A stretch of 64,000 bases of DNA. Source: Nitrincola alkalilacustris. Its GTDB lineage: Bacteria > Pseudomonadota > Gammaproteobacteria > Pseudomonadales > Balneatricaceae. Below, one piece after another: positions 15,588 to 23,347 of the stretch. The position numbers were made by a program, and so were the translations under genes. Every line of letters starts with the position of its first letter. Position 1 is the stretch's first letter. The stretch spans positions 248,001 to 312,000 of the forward strand of contig NZ_WBOM01000004.1 in NCBI RefSeq assembly GCF_008973755.1, given 5' to 3'. The notes under the pieces are model-generated. The model ran no database searches and had not been told where the DNA came from. It worked only from the letters and a program-made list of their open reading frames with translations.

Positions 15588-16224
15588 CTGTTTCCTCCTT
15601 TATAACCCTGATATCTGCTACCCGAAAAAGCAGCAATTCTTGTCCTCACGGACGATAGCAAAAAACTCCTCAATAGTGCGAGACTCAGGTGCCGGCGTGT
15701 AGAGATGCCACTTGAGATCGCTGCGGCCCGCTCAATCTTTTTACTTCAAATTCACTGAAGGACATATGTGCTCTCTGTGGGTAGGATGGTCATTTGTCAT
15801 TGTAGAGCTGGTCAGCCAAGGGCTGTAAACTAATCCGATAGCCTCAACGCCGCAATGTTAGGCGAGAGTAATGCATGATCTTCCCCTGACAAATCCTAGG
15901 CTAGGAGTGTCCACTATTCCGAGGGAAGTCGATTCGTTAGATCGAGGTGTCCACTAAAACGGGGGAACTACAATTACCGCTGCAAGCAGCAAGATGATTT
16001 GCACCTGTACTGAGCCTGAAACTAACTAGCTTGAAACCCGACGCCTTGAATAGTAACAGCCGCAGGTTAACCGATGAATGTGCTGTCAGTACGGAAGCTG
16101 AAATCAGTAGGCGCTCATTGAGCATGAGATAAGTGAGCCCCGATATGTTTTTGTTGCAGGCTATCGCCTGGCAACCATGATGACAGATGAAGCAATCTAT
16201 CTTGCTGATGGACAACAGGCTGGC
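15588..16224. other. Non-coding stretch with a lone GTTAGGC core and decayed element ends
   Basis: No convincing gene is present. A weak 92-codon minus-strand frame (15937-16215, TTG start) runs into repeat sequence and lacks family features. GTTAGGC at 15857-15863 matches an integron core site, but I could not find a matching second half. Two imperfect 23-bp direct repeats lie at 15907-15969. The region looks like a junction of truncated mobile sequences. Confidence 0.5.
15907..15969. repeat. Two imperfect 23-bp direct repeats, possible IS-end scar
   Basis: Copies at 15907-15929 and 15947-15969 both start GTGTCCACTA and end in a G-run plus GAA-CT/AAGT, with about five mismatches. The GTGTCCACT...GGGG pattern is reminiscent of insertion-sequence termini, but no transposase remains and the family cannot be named. 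Confidence 0.4.
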
Positions 16225-16287
16225 CGCTAACGCGGCCAGAGGAGCGGTTTTACCTATTGACTCCGTGGAGGCTCATATGCGTTAGGT
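16225..16287 (-). other. Candidate attC-like site beside the restriction-modification genes
   Basis: CTAACGC (16227-16233) and GCGTTAG (16279-16285) are perfectly complementary, and the outer heptamer is GTTAGGT on the plus strand (ACCTAAC on minus, fitting RYYYAAC). The interior has GGAG/CTCC pairings but no clean L boxes. The 63-bp size fits a short attC. It would be the boundary of the restriction-modification cassette. Confidence 0.5.
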
Positions 16288-16330
16288 ACTTTTTCCACTT
16301 CCACTATCCTCAAATAAACAGTAGAATGAT

Positions 16331-16340
16331 GACTATAAGT
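16331..16340 (+). promoter_or_regulatory. C-box-like site before the methyltransferase gene
   Basis: GACTATAAGT, the reverse complement of ACTTATAGTC, the core of controller-protein (C-box) operators of type II restriction systems. It sits 8 bp before the methyltransferase ATG, where binding would block expression. Related sites lie in front of the controller gene. Confidence 0.55.
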
Positions 16341-16347
16341 ATCAATT

Positions 16348-18105
16348 ATGAGCTCAACCATGTCAAATGCACTTAATGTCGCAAGATATACTAACGTTGA
16401 TCAGCAAAAATCAGATGGCGCTACTTACACTCCTAAGCCCCTAGCTGAGTTTGTAGCCAATCAAATAATTAGTGTATTTGAAATACCCAAAAAAGGGGAG
16501 ATCAGAATATTAGATCCCGCTTGTGGGGATGGCGCATTGCTTGATGCGTTGGTAAACAACTTGCCATCTTCGACAATAAAACGGTTAGTGGTTCGTGGCT
16601 TTGATACCGATTTAGACGCTATAAAAATTGCAACCAGCAAACTACTTAGTAAGTACCCAGGTCTAAACCTCCAACTAGAGCAGAAAGATTTTCTCCACTA
16701 CGTACTAAATTTACAAGGCAATGGTGATCTTTTCTCAAACAACGAAGCCATTGAACCGTTTAATTTAGTAATTGCTAATCCACCTTATGTGCGAACTCAA
16801 ATCATGGGATCAGAGCAAGCGCAAAAATTAGCTCAGAGTTTTAACCTTAGCGGACGAGTAGATCTATACTATCCCTTTATTTTGGGGATATCAAAGATAC
16901 TAGATAAAAACGGGATCACTGGTGTAATAACCTCAAATAGGTTCATGACGACAAAATCTGGACAAGATATACGTAGGGAAATGCTTACCCGTTTTAAAAT
17001 GCTAAGCATTTGGGATTTGGGTGATACAAAATTATTCGATGCAGCTGTGCTTCCATCGGTTTTTATTGCTAGTGGTAATTGTTGCAAGACCTTAAATACT
17101 GGTGGGATTGCATTTTCGTCGATTTATGAAACAAAAGATAGCCCCACCACTAAATCTTCTGACGCTCTTAAAGCTTTGGCAGAGGAAAACGACACAGTAA
17201 CAGAGGTCCCCGATGGTAGATTTTTTAGAATTCGTCGAGGCACACTAGCTAATGGCAATATTCCAGAGGGTGTTTGGAGAATAGCTACCAAGCAAACAGA
17301 TAAATGGTTAGCCACTGTTGAAAAAAACACATGGGACACATTTAGTCGGATTGGAAAAATCCGTGTTGGAGTAAAATCTACAGCAGATAAGGTTTTTTTA
17401 CGTAGTGATTGGGACGATCTGCCAACTGGAAAGCCAGAGTTGTTGAAACCACTCATTACAAGAAAGTGCGCACAACGTTTTAGAGCGCTAGTTCCTGAAA
17501 ACCCAAAACATCGAAAAGAGATACTGTATCCTCATGAAGCAACAGAGAGCGGTCGTTCTGCTGTTGATCTGAGCCTATACCCCAATTCAGCTAGATACTT
17601 AGAGCAACATAGGCAAAAGTTAGAAAGCAGAAAGTATCTCATTGAAGCTGGTCGTAATTGGTATGAGCTCTGGGTTCCACAAGATCCAGCTGCATGGGCT
17701 CAACCTAAATTGGTGTTCCCAGATATTTCTGAAAAGCCAATTTTCTGGATGGATACAAGCGGTGGCATAGTAAACGGTGAATGTTACTGGCTTCAATGTA
17801 AGAATAAAAATGAGCAGAATCTTATGTGGCTGGCACTCGCTGTAGCAAATTCATCATTCATTGAAGCTTTTTATGACCACCGTTTCAACAACAAACTTTA
17901 CGCTGGGAAAAGAAGATTTATAACGCAATACGTCGAACAGTTTCCACTTCCGAAGCCTGATTCTCCTGAGGCTATTGAAATTATCAGATTAACAAAAGAA
18001 ATTCATAAGATAACCCCCTCTGCTGAAGCAGAAAAACTGGGAACAGAACTCGAAGAGCTTATTTGGAAGGCCTTTGGCTTAAATTCCAAAGAAATTTCTA
18101 GGTAA
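16348..18105 (+). CDS. Type II-like N6-adenine DNA methyltransferase
   Basis: 585 residues. SAM-binding motif I is RILDPACGDGALL (about 53-65) and the catalytic motif IV is NPPY (145-148), so this is an Eco57I/TaqI-like gamma-type adenine methylase. The C-terminal half resembles the target-recognition region of such enzymes (YAGKRRFITQYVEQFPLPKP). It would protect the host DNA from the neighbouring nuclease. Its 3' end overlaps the convergent nuclease gene by 27 bp. The coding sequence is AT-rich compared with the flanking chromosome, a sign of transfer. The recognition sequence cannot be read from the protein. Confidence 0.9.
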   Translation: MSSTMSNALNVARYTNVDQQKSDGATYTPKPLAEFVANQIISVFEIPKKGEIRILDPACGDGALLDALVNNLPSSTIKRLVVRGFDTDLDAIKIATSKLLSKYPGLNLQLEQKDFLHYVLNLQGNGDLFSNNEAIEPFNLVIANPPYVRTQIMGSEQAQKLAQSFNLSGRVDLYYPFILGISKILDKNGITGVITSNRFMTTKSGQDIRREMLTRFKMLSIWDLGDTKLFDAAVLPSVFIASGNCCKTLNTGGIAFSSIYETKDSPTTKSSDALKALAEENDTVTEVPDGRFFRIRRGTLANGNIPEGVWRIATKQTDKWLATVEKNTWDTFSRIGKIRVGVKSTADKVFLRSDWDDLPTGKPELLKPLITRKCAQRFRALVPENPKHRKEILYPHEATESGRSAVDLSLYPNSARYLEQHRQKLESRKYLIEAGRNWYELWVPQDPAAWAQPKLVFPDISEKPIFWMDTSGGIVNGECYWLQCKNKNEQNLMWLALAVANSSFIEAFYDHRFNNKLYAGKRRFITQYVEQFPLPKPDSPEAIEIIRLTKEIHKITPSAEAEKLGTELEELIWKAFGLNSKEISR

Positions 18106-19125
18106 TGGGATTTGTATTTTTCCATTAATTACTCGACCTTCGAACTGTCTAAAACGATTAAAAAAGTCAGCACCAGTAGTTACATATAAATGGGTAAGTG
18201 TCACAAAGGCGCCATCCGTATTTGCATAAAATATAACGTAGCGAGTATCACAATGTTTTGGGTGGTAGTTACCAAGTTGTTGCACATCAACACTTTCATT
18301 GCTGCTTGGGAGCACCAATCCAAGATCTATTGTCGGAGACGTTTGTAATTTAACTTCTAGTAGCTGGTGACGAATATCAGGAAACTGGCCTTTATCTTCA
18401 TATCGACTATATCCTAAATGTTCGCAAATCAAACGGTGTAAGCCCTCACCACGATTACGCTCCTGATCAATACCAGGATCTTTAAACTTATAGCCTACAA
18501 GGGGTGATAGGCGGATAAATATTTCTTCAATTGGCAATAGCGCAGAAGATTGTGGCTCATCTACTGGGCTAATATTTTCCGAAAATGTAGCGTTAGAATT
18601 TAAATGTGGTAAAAGTTTGGATGTGTCCGTATTTGAGATTAACTCATGGGTTTCAACACCAATCACAAGGCTTGCTTGGTATTTTTTCGTTATTGTTCCT
18701 GTAGTATCTAAAATTGCTAGCTCTTGCCCATTCACTACTCTGATTCTAGTGACGATATCCAGCTCAGATATTTCGATTATTGCATAGCGCCTTGTTGGAG
18801 AAAGTTCTTCATTCCAAATTTGTAAGTTTCTAGATTTTTGTGTGTAAATGTCTAGCTGCTGACCAAAAAAACGTGGCTGAGTTTTTTTGAAAGAGTTAGG
18901 TGAAGGGTAACCAAGCGCTGAACATACGGCTTGTTTGACGACCTTTGATCTAGTTCTTAATGCCAAACCACTCAAATTAAGACCAATTAAACCTTGGTTT
19001 AGTAAGGTTTCCAGCTGTAACGTTGGAATCCAATAATTAGCATCTCCGACTTCGATTGGTGAATAAATATCAAAGCCTGATGCTTGAATAGCTGCTTTAA
19101 AATCAATTGAGGTTCTATTTGTCAC
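18079..19125 (-). CDS. Putative restriction endonuclease, PD-(D/E)xK type
   Basis: 348 residues, no specific family recognised by eye. A plausible PD-(D/E)xK active site is PD at 249-250 followed by E257-V-K259, within QFPDIRHQLLEVKLQTS. The N-terminal ~130 residues include a helical part (TRSKVVKQAVCSALGYP) that may bind DNA. The nuclease role is inferred mainly from context: a convergent adenine methyltransferase and an upstream HTH controller whose stop overlaps this start by 11 bp. Base composition is as AT-rich as the methyltransferase gene. Confidence 0.72.
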   Translation of the reverse strand: MTNRTSIDFKAAIQASGFDIYSPIEVGDANYWIPTLQLETLLNQGLIGLNLSGLALRTRSKVVKQAVCSALGYPSPNSFKKTQPRFFGQQLDIYTQKSRNLQIWNEELSPTRRYAIIEISELDIVTRIRVVNGQELAILDTTGTITKKYQASLVIGVETHELISNTDTSKLLPHLNSNATFSENISPVDEPQSSALLPIEEIFIRLSPLVGYKFKDPGIDQERNRGEGLHRLICEHLGYSRYEDKGQFPDIRHQLLEVKLQTSPTIDLGLVLPSSNESVDVQQLGNYHPKHCDTRYVIFYANTDGAFVTLTHLYVTTGADFFNRFRQFEGRVINGKIQIPLPRNFFGI

Positions 19126-19360
19126 TATCTGCTCTCGACGTAAGCAATTCCACGATGCTTACGCCAAGTGCTTCAGCAAGTACTTCAAGTGTACTTAAAG
19201 TTACATTGCGCTCTTCTCGCTCAATTGAACCAATATAAGTGCGATGCAAGTCGCAAATATCAGCTAACTCTTCCTGTGATATACCTCGTGATTTTCGAAA
19301 AGCACGGATATTTTCAGCAAGGATAGAACGCAATGAAATACTCGGGGTTCTAGGCATCAT
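19115..19360 (-). CDS. Small HTH (Xre/C-protein-like) controller of the restriction system
   Basis: 81 residues, almost entirely one Xre-type helix-turn-helix: LAENIRAFRKSRGISQEELADICDLHRTYIGSIEREERNVTLSTLEVLAEALGVSIVELL. This is the size and architecture of restriction-modification controller (C) proteins, which delay nuclease expression in a new host. It overlaps the nuclease gene and would be co-transcribed with it. C-box-like repeats lie 39-63 bp upstream. Confidence 0.85.
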   Translation of the reverse strand: MMPRTPSISLRSILAENIRAFRKSRGISQEELADICDLHRTYIGSIEREERNVTLSTLEVLAEALGVSIVELLTSRADSDK

Positions 19361-19398
19361 TAGGAACGATTAAAAAGAAACCATTGTTCCCGTGTGAT

Positions 19399-19423
19399 GA
19401 CTATGTATCTACAGACTATAGGT
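19399..19423 (-). promoter_or_regulatory. Two C-box-like repeats upstream of the controller gene
   Basis: GACTATGTAT (19399-19408) and GACTATAGGT (19414-19423) repeat with a 15-bp period. Both resemble GACTATAAGT in front of the methyltransferase gene. The arrangement of two adjacent boxes at the controller/nuclease promoter and one at the methylase is typical of C-protein control circuits. Confidence 0.5.
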
Positions 19424-19452
19424 AGCATATTTAGTGCTGGCGAAGTGTGGGC

Positions 19453-19529
19453 ACCTAACGATTAAGCTAAAGGGCTGACTTTAGCTAGTCCCTGCGAACG
19501 GAGTGAGCGCTTTGAGCACATAGTTAGGT
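19453..19529 (-). other. attC-like integron recombination site
   Basis: The outer heptamers are perfect: ACCTAAC (RYYYAAC) and GTTAGGT (GTTRRRY). Next to them GCTAAAGGGCT near one end pairs with the complement of AGCGCTTTGAGC near the other with a few mismatches, giving the R and L box pairs of an attC. The length is 77 bp. On the minus strand it starts at the last base of the stop codon of the decayed gene at 19529-20220, exactly where attC sits in a gene cassette. Confidence 0.72.
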
Positions 19530-20220
19530 TACGGCGCGCAATGGTTTACAGCATGAAAGCTGCAACTAGTTTGGCAAATTTCTAGAAGGACGCTCTCGTC
19601 GAGTAAGAATTCACGAGAAAACGTGCTCCAAGGTCTTGCGATGCGCAGGCGTGACAACAGCATGGGAGCTGCTTTGCTGTGTTGCATTGCTGCGCCTGGC
19701 CAGTTGTCTTACACAAGAAGCCAGTTCTCATCAAACAGCGTGTTGCCTTCTCGACCTGCAACTTTTACCTTCTTGTTGATTAAGTCGGCCATTGCCTTGA
19801 CCCAGCTATGCTCAACGGAATTACCTACCATCCAAGCGAAGGCTTGTCGGCCTCGATCTCGGCAAAGATGGTAGATCTGCTCTTTCGCGACTCTGTAAGG
19901 CTCGTGGGGCGCGTGAAGTGAATACCTGGACCTTAACCTTGGGAGCGAAGAAAGGCTTCCTTTGCGGCGTTCTCGGGAATGGCTTCGGTATGCTCAATCC
20001 CAATGCGAAATGCAGCAAGCGTTAGAAGAAAGTCTGGCCCCTCCCGCTTGTCGATAGCGAGTGGGAAGTCATCCAATTTAAAGGAGAGCGAGCCCAATAA
20101 TCGCACCACCGAGTAGATTTCCACATGCTCCTGTGTGCGCCCCTTTGATCGCTCCGGAACGTCAACGTTTACAGTGCGAAGCCGGCAGTGAAACTGTTCA
20201 AAGGTATCAGTGACCAACAT
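19529..20220 (-). pseudogene. Decayed cassette gene of unknown function
   Basis: The minus-strand sequence reads as one conserved-looking protein of about 230 residues broken by several lesions. The first 95 codons (from 20220, ending IPENAAKEAFLRSQG) stop at TAA 19933-19935. The same frame then continues GPGIHFTRPTSL...IFAEIEADKPSLGW before a second stop. After a shift, another frame continues MVGNSVEHSWVKAMADLINKK...LFDENWLLV, meets a TAA at 19709-19711 and runs on DNWPGAAMQ... to a TAA at 19529-19531. The last stop abuts the attC-like site. No function is recognised. The reconstruction across frames is my reading. Confidence 0.65.
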
Positions 20221-20233
20221 GATTAGCTCCGTA

Positions 20234-20306
20234 ATCTAACGCTACTCAGCACGCGCGGTTACGAAATGGAGGCGAAACAACATCGCCGTGTCTGGCATTA
20301 TTATGC
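20234..20306 (-). other. Candidate attC-like site after the HEPN-like gene
   Basis: It ends on the minus strand with GTTAGAT (fits GTTRRRY), 13 bp before the start codon of the decayed gene, as expected for a cassette junction. The other end beside the stop at 20307 is degenerate (TAATGCC pairing imperfectly with AGCGTTA). An internal hairpin GGCGA/TCGCC is present. This is weaker than the sites at 14028 and 19453. Confidence 0.45.
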
Positions 20307-20894
20307 TCAGCCCCGAGTTCGATTGGCAGTGATCTCACGCTCTAACTCTCGGTGCTTTTCGCCCAATTTCTCTTCAAAGTTCTCGATAGCATTCCTAGTA
20401 TCGATAATTATTTCAATTATCTGCTCTAGAGACTCAACCGAGAACTGGACCAGCTCATGCTCCAAGCCTTGCTTGCCCATTTTGAACCGAACGTGCGTAT
20501 AGCCCTCGTCGTCGGTGTGCTGCCAGTTTGCATGCACGACCTTATTCCTTAATGTTCCGCATTCTTTTAGGCTTGAAATCACCCCTGAAAAAACAGGAAT
20601 GTCCAAACCACACTGCCGTAGCTCTTCGCTCCGAAATCTCTCGTAGAGACCAACCTTGGTTGCATACATCATGTTATGAAGTACTAGTAAACCTTTGTAG
20701 TCGGTCCGATCAGAAATGTTTTCGCAAATTAGATTGTCAAGGTCAGATTCTAGTGCGTTGAAGAACAGAATCACCTCGCCAATCAGCGGCAATAAATCTT
20801 GAACATATTCAAAGGATTCCTCGGTATCCCCAAGGCCATCTATGATGTATTGACCAACTGGTGACTTCCTATTCTTCAATCTGAGATTCCCCAA
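20307..20894 (-). CDS. Hypothetical protein with HEPN-like RxxxxH motif
   Basis: 195 residues, predominantly helical. The sequence LRNKVVHANW contains R116 and H121 in the RX4-6H arrangement typical of HEPN domains, which occur in RNases of toxin and defence systems and in RNA-binding proteins. No specific family was recognised. The only usable start in frame is TTG at 20894 (an upstream stop lies at 20901-20903). A GTTATGC sequence about 20 bp upstream resembles an integron core site, and a candidate attC-like site follows the stop. A nuclease role is inference. Confidence 0.6.
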   Translation of the reverse strand: MGNLRLKNRKSPVGQYIIDGLGDTEESFEYVQDLLPLIGEVILFFNALESDLDNLICENISDRTDYKGLLVLHNMMYATKVGLYERFRSEELRQCGLDIPVFSGVISSLKECGTLRNKVVHANWQHTDDEGYTHVRFKMGKQGLEHELVQFSVESLEQIIEIIIDTRNAIENFEEKLGEKHRELEREITANRTRG

Positions 20895-21019
20895 GCTGCC
20901 TTAGTGCATAACTTTGCATTCTGCGCATGCTCATTTTATCATTTCTGATATCCAGAACATGCTAGCGTATCGGCTTGATTTACATACACTATTACAGAAA
21001 CTCCCTCTATCCAGTAAAA

Positions 21020-21043
21020 GTAATTCGAGCATGCTCGAATTAC
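21020..21043. repeat. 24-bp perfect palindrome
   Basis: Perfectly self-complementary, centred on GCATGC, with half-site GTAATTCGAGCA. On the minus strand it is followed by TTTTA, so it could act as a terminator hairpin for that direction, or be a protein-binding site. It has no spacer, which is unusual for a terminator. Confidence 0.6.
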
Positions 21044-21107
21044 CCTGAGCGAATGCGAGGCTAGAGCCTGCGTACTGAAAAGACTGACATTGCACCCAAA
21101 TGAGCGT

Positions 21108-21212
21108 CAGGTACCGGGAGCGACTATCCGGGGGAGTCCGCAACAGGGATGTTGCGGTCTAGGCCCCATGGACGGGTTTACGCCGACCCCGGATAGGCGC
21201 ACCCGGTGCCTG
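21108..21212 (+). ncRNA. Candidate structured RNA or repeat element with three nested stems
   Basis: Three inverted repeats nest inside each other: CAGGTACCGGG (21108-21118) with CCCGGTGCCTG (21202-21212), CTATCCGGGG (21124-21133) with CCCCGGATAG (21187-21196), and CCGCAAC (21138-21144) with GTTGCGG (21151-21157, loop AGGGAT). The outer pairing has one G-U wobble on the plus-strand RNA that would be an A-C mismatch on the other strand, favouring plus. It may be a structured RNA or a dispersed repeat. I do not recognise a named family. Confidence 0.5.
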
Positions 21213-21355
21213 GCACGGGTCAGTGGCATTGGTCATTGGCATGTCAACTGCGAAACACGCTACCGCCCCGACGGTGCTCCATCACACTTGACTACGTCCT
21301 GTTTGTTACCTGAATTTAGTACATACCTTTTGTGTGTGCAATCACACTTTCTGCT

Positions 21356-21829
21356 TTACGCAGGTCCATCAGTACCCATAGCACCGGCAAAATCAAGCTG
21401 CCGCCAGGCTTCATACACCACGATGGCACAGGCATTGGAAAGGTTGAGGCTGCGGCTGTCGGCACACATCGGCAGGCGCAAGCCACTGTGTTGCTCACGC
21501 ACGGCAGGAGGCAATCCGCGGGTTTCAGGACCGAACAGCAGCATATCGCCGGGGGTAAAGCGGGAATCAGTATAGCGGGTGGTGGCATGAGTGGTCAGCG
21601 CCCAGACCTGCCCGGGCGCTACACTGGCGATGCATTGGTCCAGATCGTCATGCACCTTGACCCTGGCCCACTCGTGATAATCAAGCCCGGCACGTCGCAG
21701 GCGCTTGTCATCCAGCTCGAAGCCGAGCGGGCGAATCAGGTGCAGATGAAAGCCGGTGTTGGCACATAAACGGATGATATTACCGGTATTGGGTGGTATC
21801 TCCGGCTCAAACAACACGACATGCAGCAT
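21356..21829 (-). CDS. trmL: tRNA (cytidine/uridine-34-2'-O)-methyltransferase
   Basis: 157 residues, the full SPOUT-class TrmL/YibK enzyme: EPEIPPNTGNIIRLCANTG at the N-terminus, DMLLFGPETRGLP in the SAM-binding knot and LNLSNACAIVVYEAWRQL at the C-terminus. It methylates the wobble ribose of certain leucine tRNAs. It is 87 bp downstream of ntrC on the same strand and may be read from the same transcript. Confidence 0.94.
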   Translation of the reverse strand: MLHVVLFEPEIPPNTGNIIRLCANTGFHLHLIRPLGFELDDKRLRRAGLDYHEWARVKVHDDLDQCIASVAPGQVWALTTHATTRYTDSRFTPGDMLLFGPETRGLPPAVREQHSGLRLPMCADSRSLNLSNACAIVVYEAWRQLDFAGAMGTDGPA

Positions 21830-21916
21830 GCTACAGGGCTCCCAGGCAGATTCGGTGATTCAGGCAGCAGTTGCAGCCTGAAAGGGGCCCATTATAACGA
21901 TCTGTGCGTAGCCGTG

Positions 21917-23347
21917 TTAATCATCATCCTCATCGGCCATCACTTCATCAAGGTTCAGTTCCTTGATCTTGCGGGTCAGGGTATTACGCCCCCAACCCAA
22001 CAGTTGCGCTGCATCGCGTCGTCTGCCTGCTGTGTGCTTCAGCGCGACCTCTATCATCGCTCGCTCAAACTGCGGCACCGCCTCATCCAGAATCGAGACT
22101 CGCCCGCGTGACAGCTGCTGATCGGCCCAATGACGCAACAGTTGCTCCCAACTGCCACTGACCACACTGCCACTCTCCTGCTGCTCCAACAGCTCCGGTG
22201 GCAGATCAGACACCAGCACTTCGCGACCAGAAGCCATCACCGTCAGCCAGCGACAGGTGTTTTCCAACTGCCGCACATTACCCTGCCACGGCAATTCGCA
22301 GAGGAAGGCTTCCGTCTCGGACTTGAGCATCTTCGGCTCGACATTAAGCTCTTCGGCAGAGCGCGCCAGAAAGTAGCGCGCCAGCCGTGGGATATCTTCA
22401 CGCCGCTGCGACAGTTTTGGAATATGGATACGGATGACGTTCAGGCGATGAAACAGATCCTCACGGAAGCGCCCTTCCCGCACCAGTTGCTCCAGATTCT
22501 GATGCGTGGCAGCGATAATACGCACATCCACCTTGACCGGCGTATGCCCACCGACCCGGTAGAACTCGCCATCCGCCAGCACGCGCAGCAGGCGAGTCTG
22601 AGTTTCGGCTGGCATATCACCTATCTCATCCAGAAACAGCGTGCCGCCATCGGACTGTTCGAAGCGACCCCGCCTGGCAGCCGCAGCGCCGGTAAAGGCA
22701 CCCTTCTCATGCCCGAACAGCTCGGACTCAATCAGATCACGTGGTATGGCGGCCATGTTCAACGGGATAAAGGGTTTGCTGGCACGTGGGCTGTGCCGAT
22801 GCAGCGCATGTGCCACCAACTCCTTTCCCGTACCGGAATCACCATTAATCAGCACGGTAATATTGGACTGCGACAGCCGACCGATCGCCCGGAACACCTC
22901 CTGCATGGCAGGGGCTTCACCGATGATTTCGGCGGTGTCGGGATTTTCCATATCCGGGGCTTTCTGGCGTCGCTCATAGGCATGTTCCAGCGCTCTGCGT
23001 ACCAGTGCCACGGCATCATCGACATCAAAAGGCTTGGGCAGATACTCAAAGGCGCCTCCACGATAGGAAGCCACAGCACTGTCGAGATCCGAATGTGCCG
23101 TCATGATGATGATCGGCATGTCGGGATACTGCTCCTGAATATGCTCCAGCAACTGCAACCCATCAGTACCCGGCATCCTGATATCACTGATGATCGCATC
23201 CGGCTGCTCCCGATCCAGACGCTTGATCAGCTCATCGGCACTCTCAAACGCTGAGGCCTGAATACCGGCCGAACCGAGAGCCTTATCCAACACCCAGCGA
23301 ATCGATCGGTCATCATCCACAATCCAGACATTACCCGGCGTTTTCAT
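21917..23347 (-). CDS. glnG: Nitrogen regulation response regulator NtrC
   Basis: 476 residues: receiver domain with phosphoacceptor D55 (SDIRMPG), AAA+ domain with Walker A GDSGTGKE and the sigma54-contact loop GAFTGA, and a C-terminal Fis-type HTH (AAQLLGWGRNTLTRKIKEL). It activates sigma54 promoters when nitrogen is limiting. The start overlaps the end of ntrB by 17 bases. Likely targets in this window are glnA, ntrB itself and possibly the RutR-like regulator at 12485-13168, all of which have TGCAC-N7-GTGCA type sites upstream. Confidence 0.96.
   Translation of the reverse strand: MKTPGNVWIVDDDRSIRWVLDKALGSAGIQASAFESADELIKRLDREQPDAIISDIRMPGTDGLQLLEHIQEQYPDMPIIIMTAHSDLDSAVASYRGGAFEYLPKPFDVDDAVALVRRALEHAYERRQKAPDMENPDTAEIIGEAPAMQEVFRAIGRLSQSNITVLINGDSGTGKELVAHALHRHSPRASKPFIPLNMAAIPRDLIESELFGHEKGAFTGAAAARRGRFEQSDGGTLFLDEIGDMPAETQTRLLRVLADGEFYRVGGHTPVKVDVRIIAATHQNLEQLVREGRFREDLFHRLNVIRIHIPKLSQRREDIPRLARYFLARSAEELNVEPKMLKSETEAFLCELPWQGNVRQLENTCRWLTVMASGREVLVSDLPPELLEQQESGSVVSGSWEQLLRHWADQQLSRGRVSILDEAVPQFERAMIEVALKHTAGRRRDAAQLLGWGRNTLTRKIKELNLDEVMADEDDD

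Larger units (their letters stand above)
20895..21355. other. Intergenic region between cassette-like block and trmL
   Basis: No open reading frame with family features. It contains the 24-bp palindrome at 21020-21043 and the nested inverted-repeat element at 21108-21212, both listed separately. It is the right-hand edge of the cassette-like region. Confidence 0.6.

Noticed and set aside
15937-16215. 92-codon minus-strand frame in the gene-poor cassette interval
   Set aside because: TTG start, no ribosome binding site, no homology features, and its 3' end runs through the direct-repeat scar.
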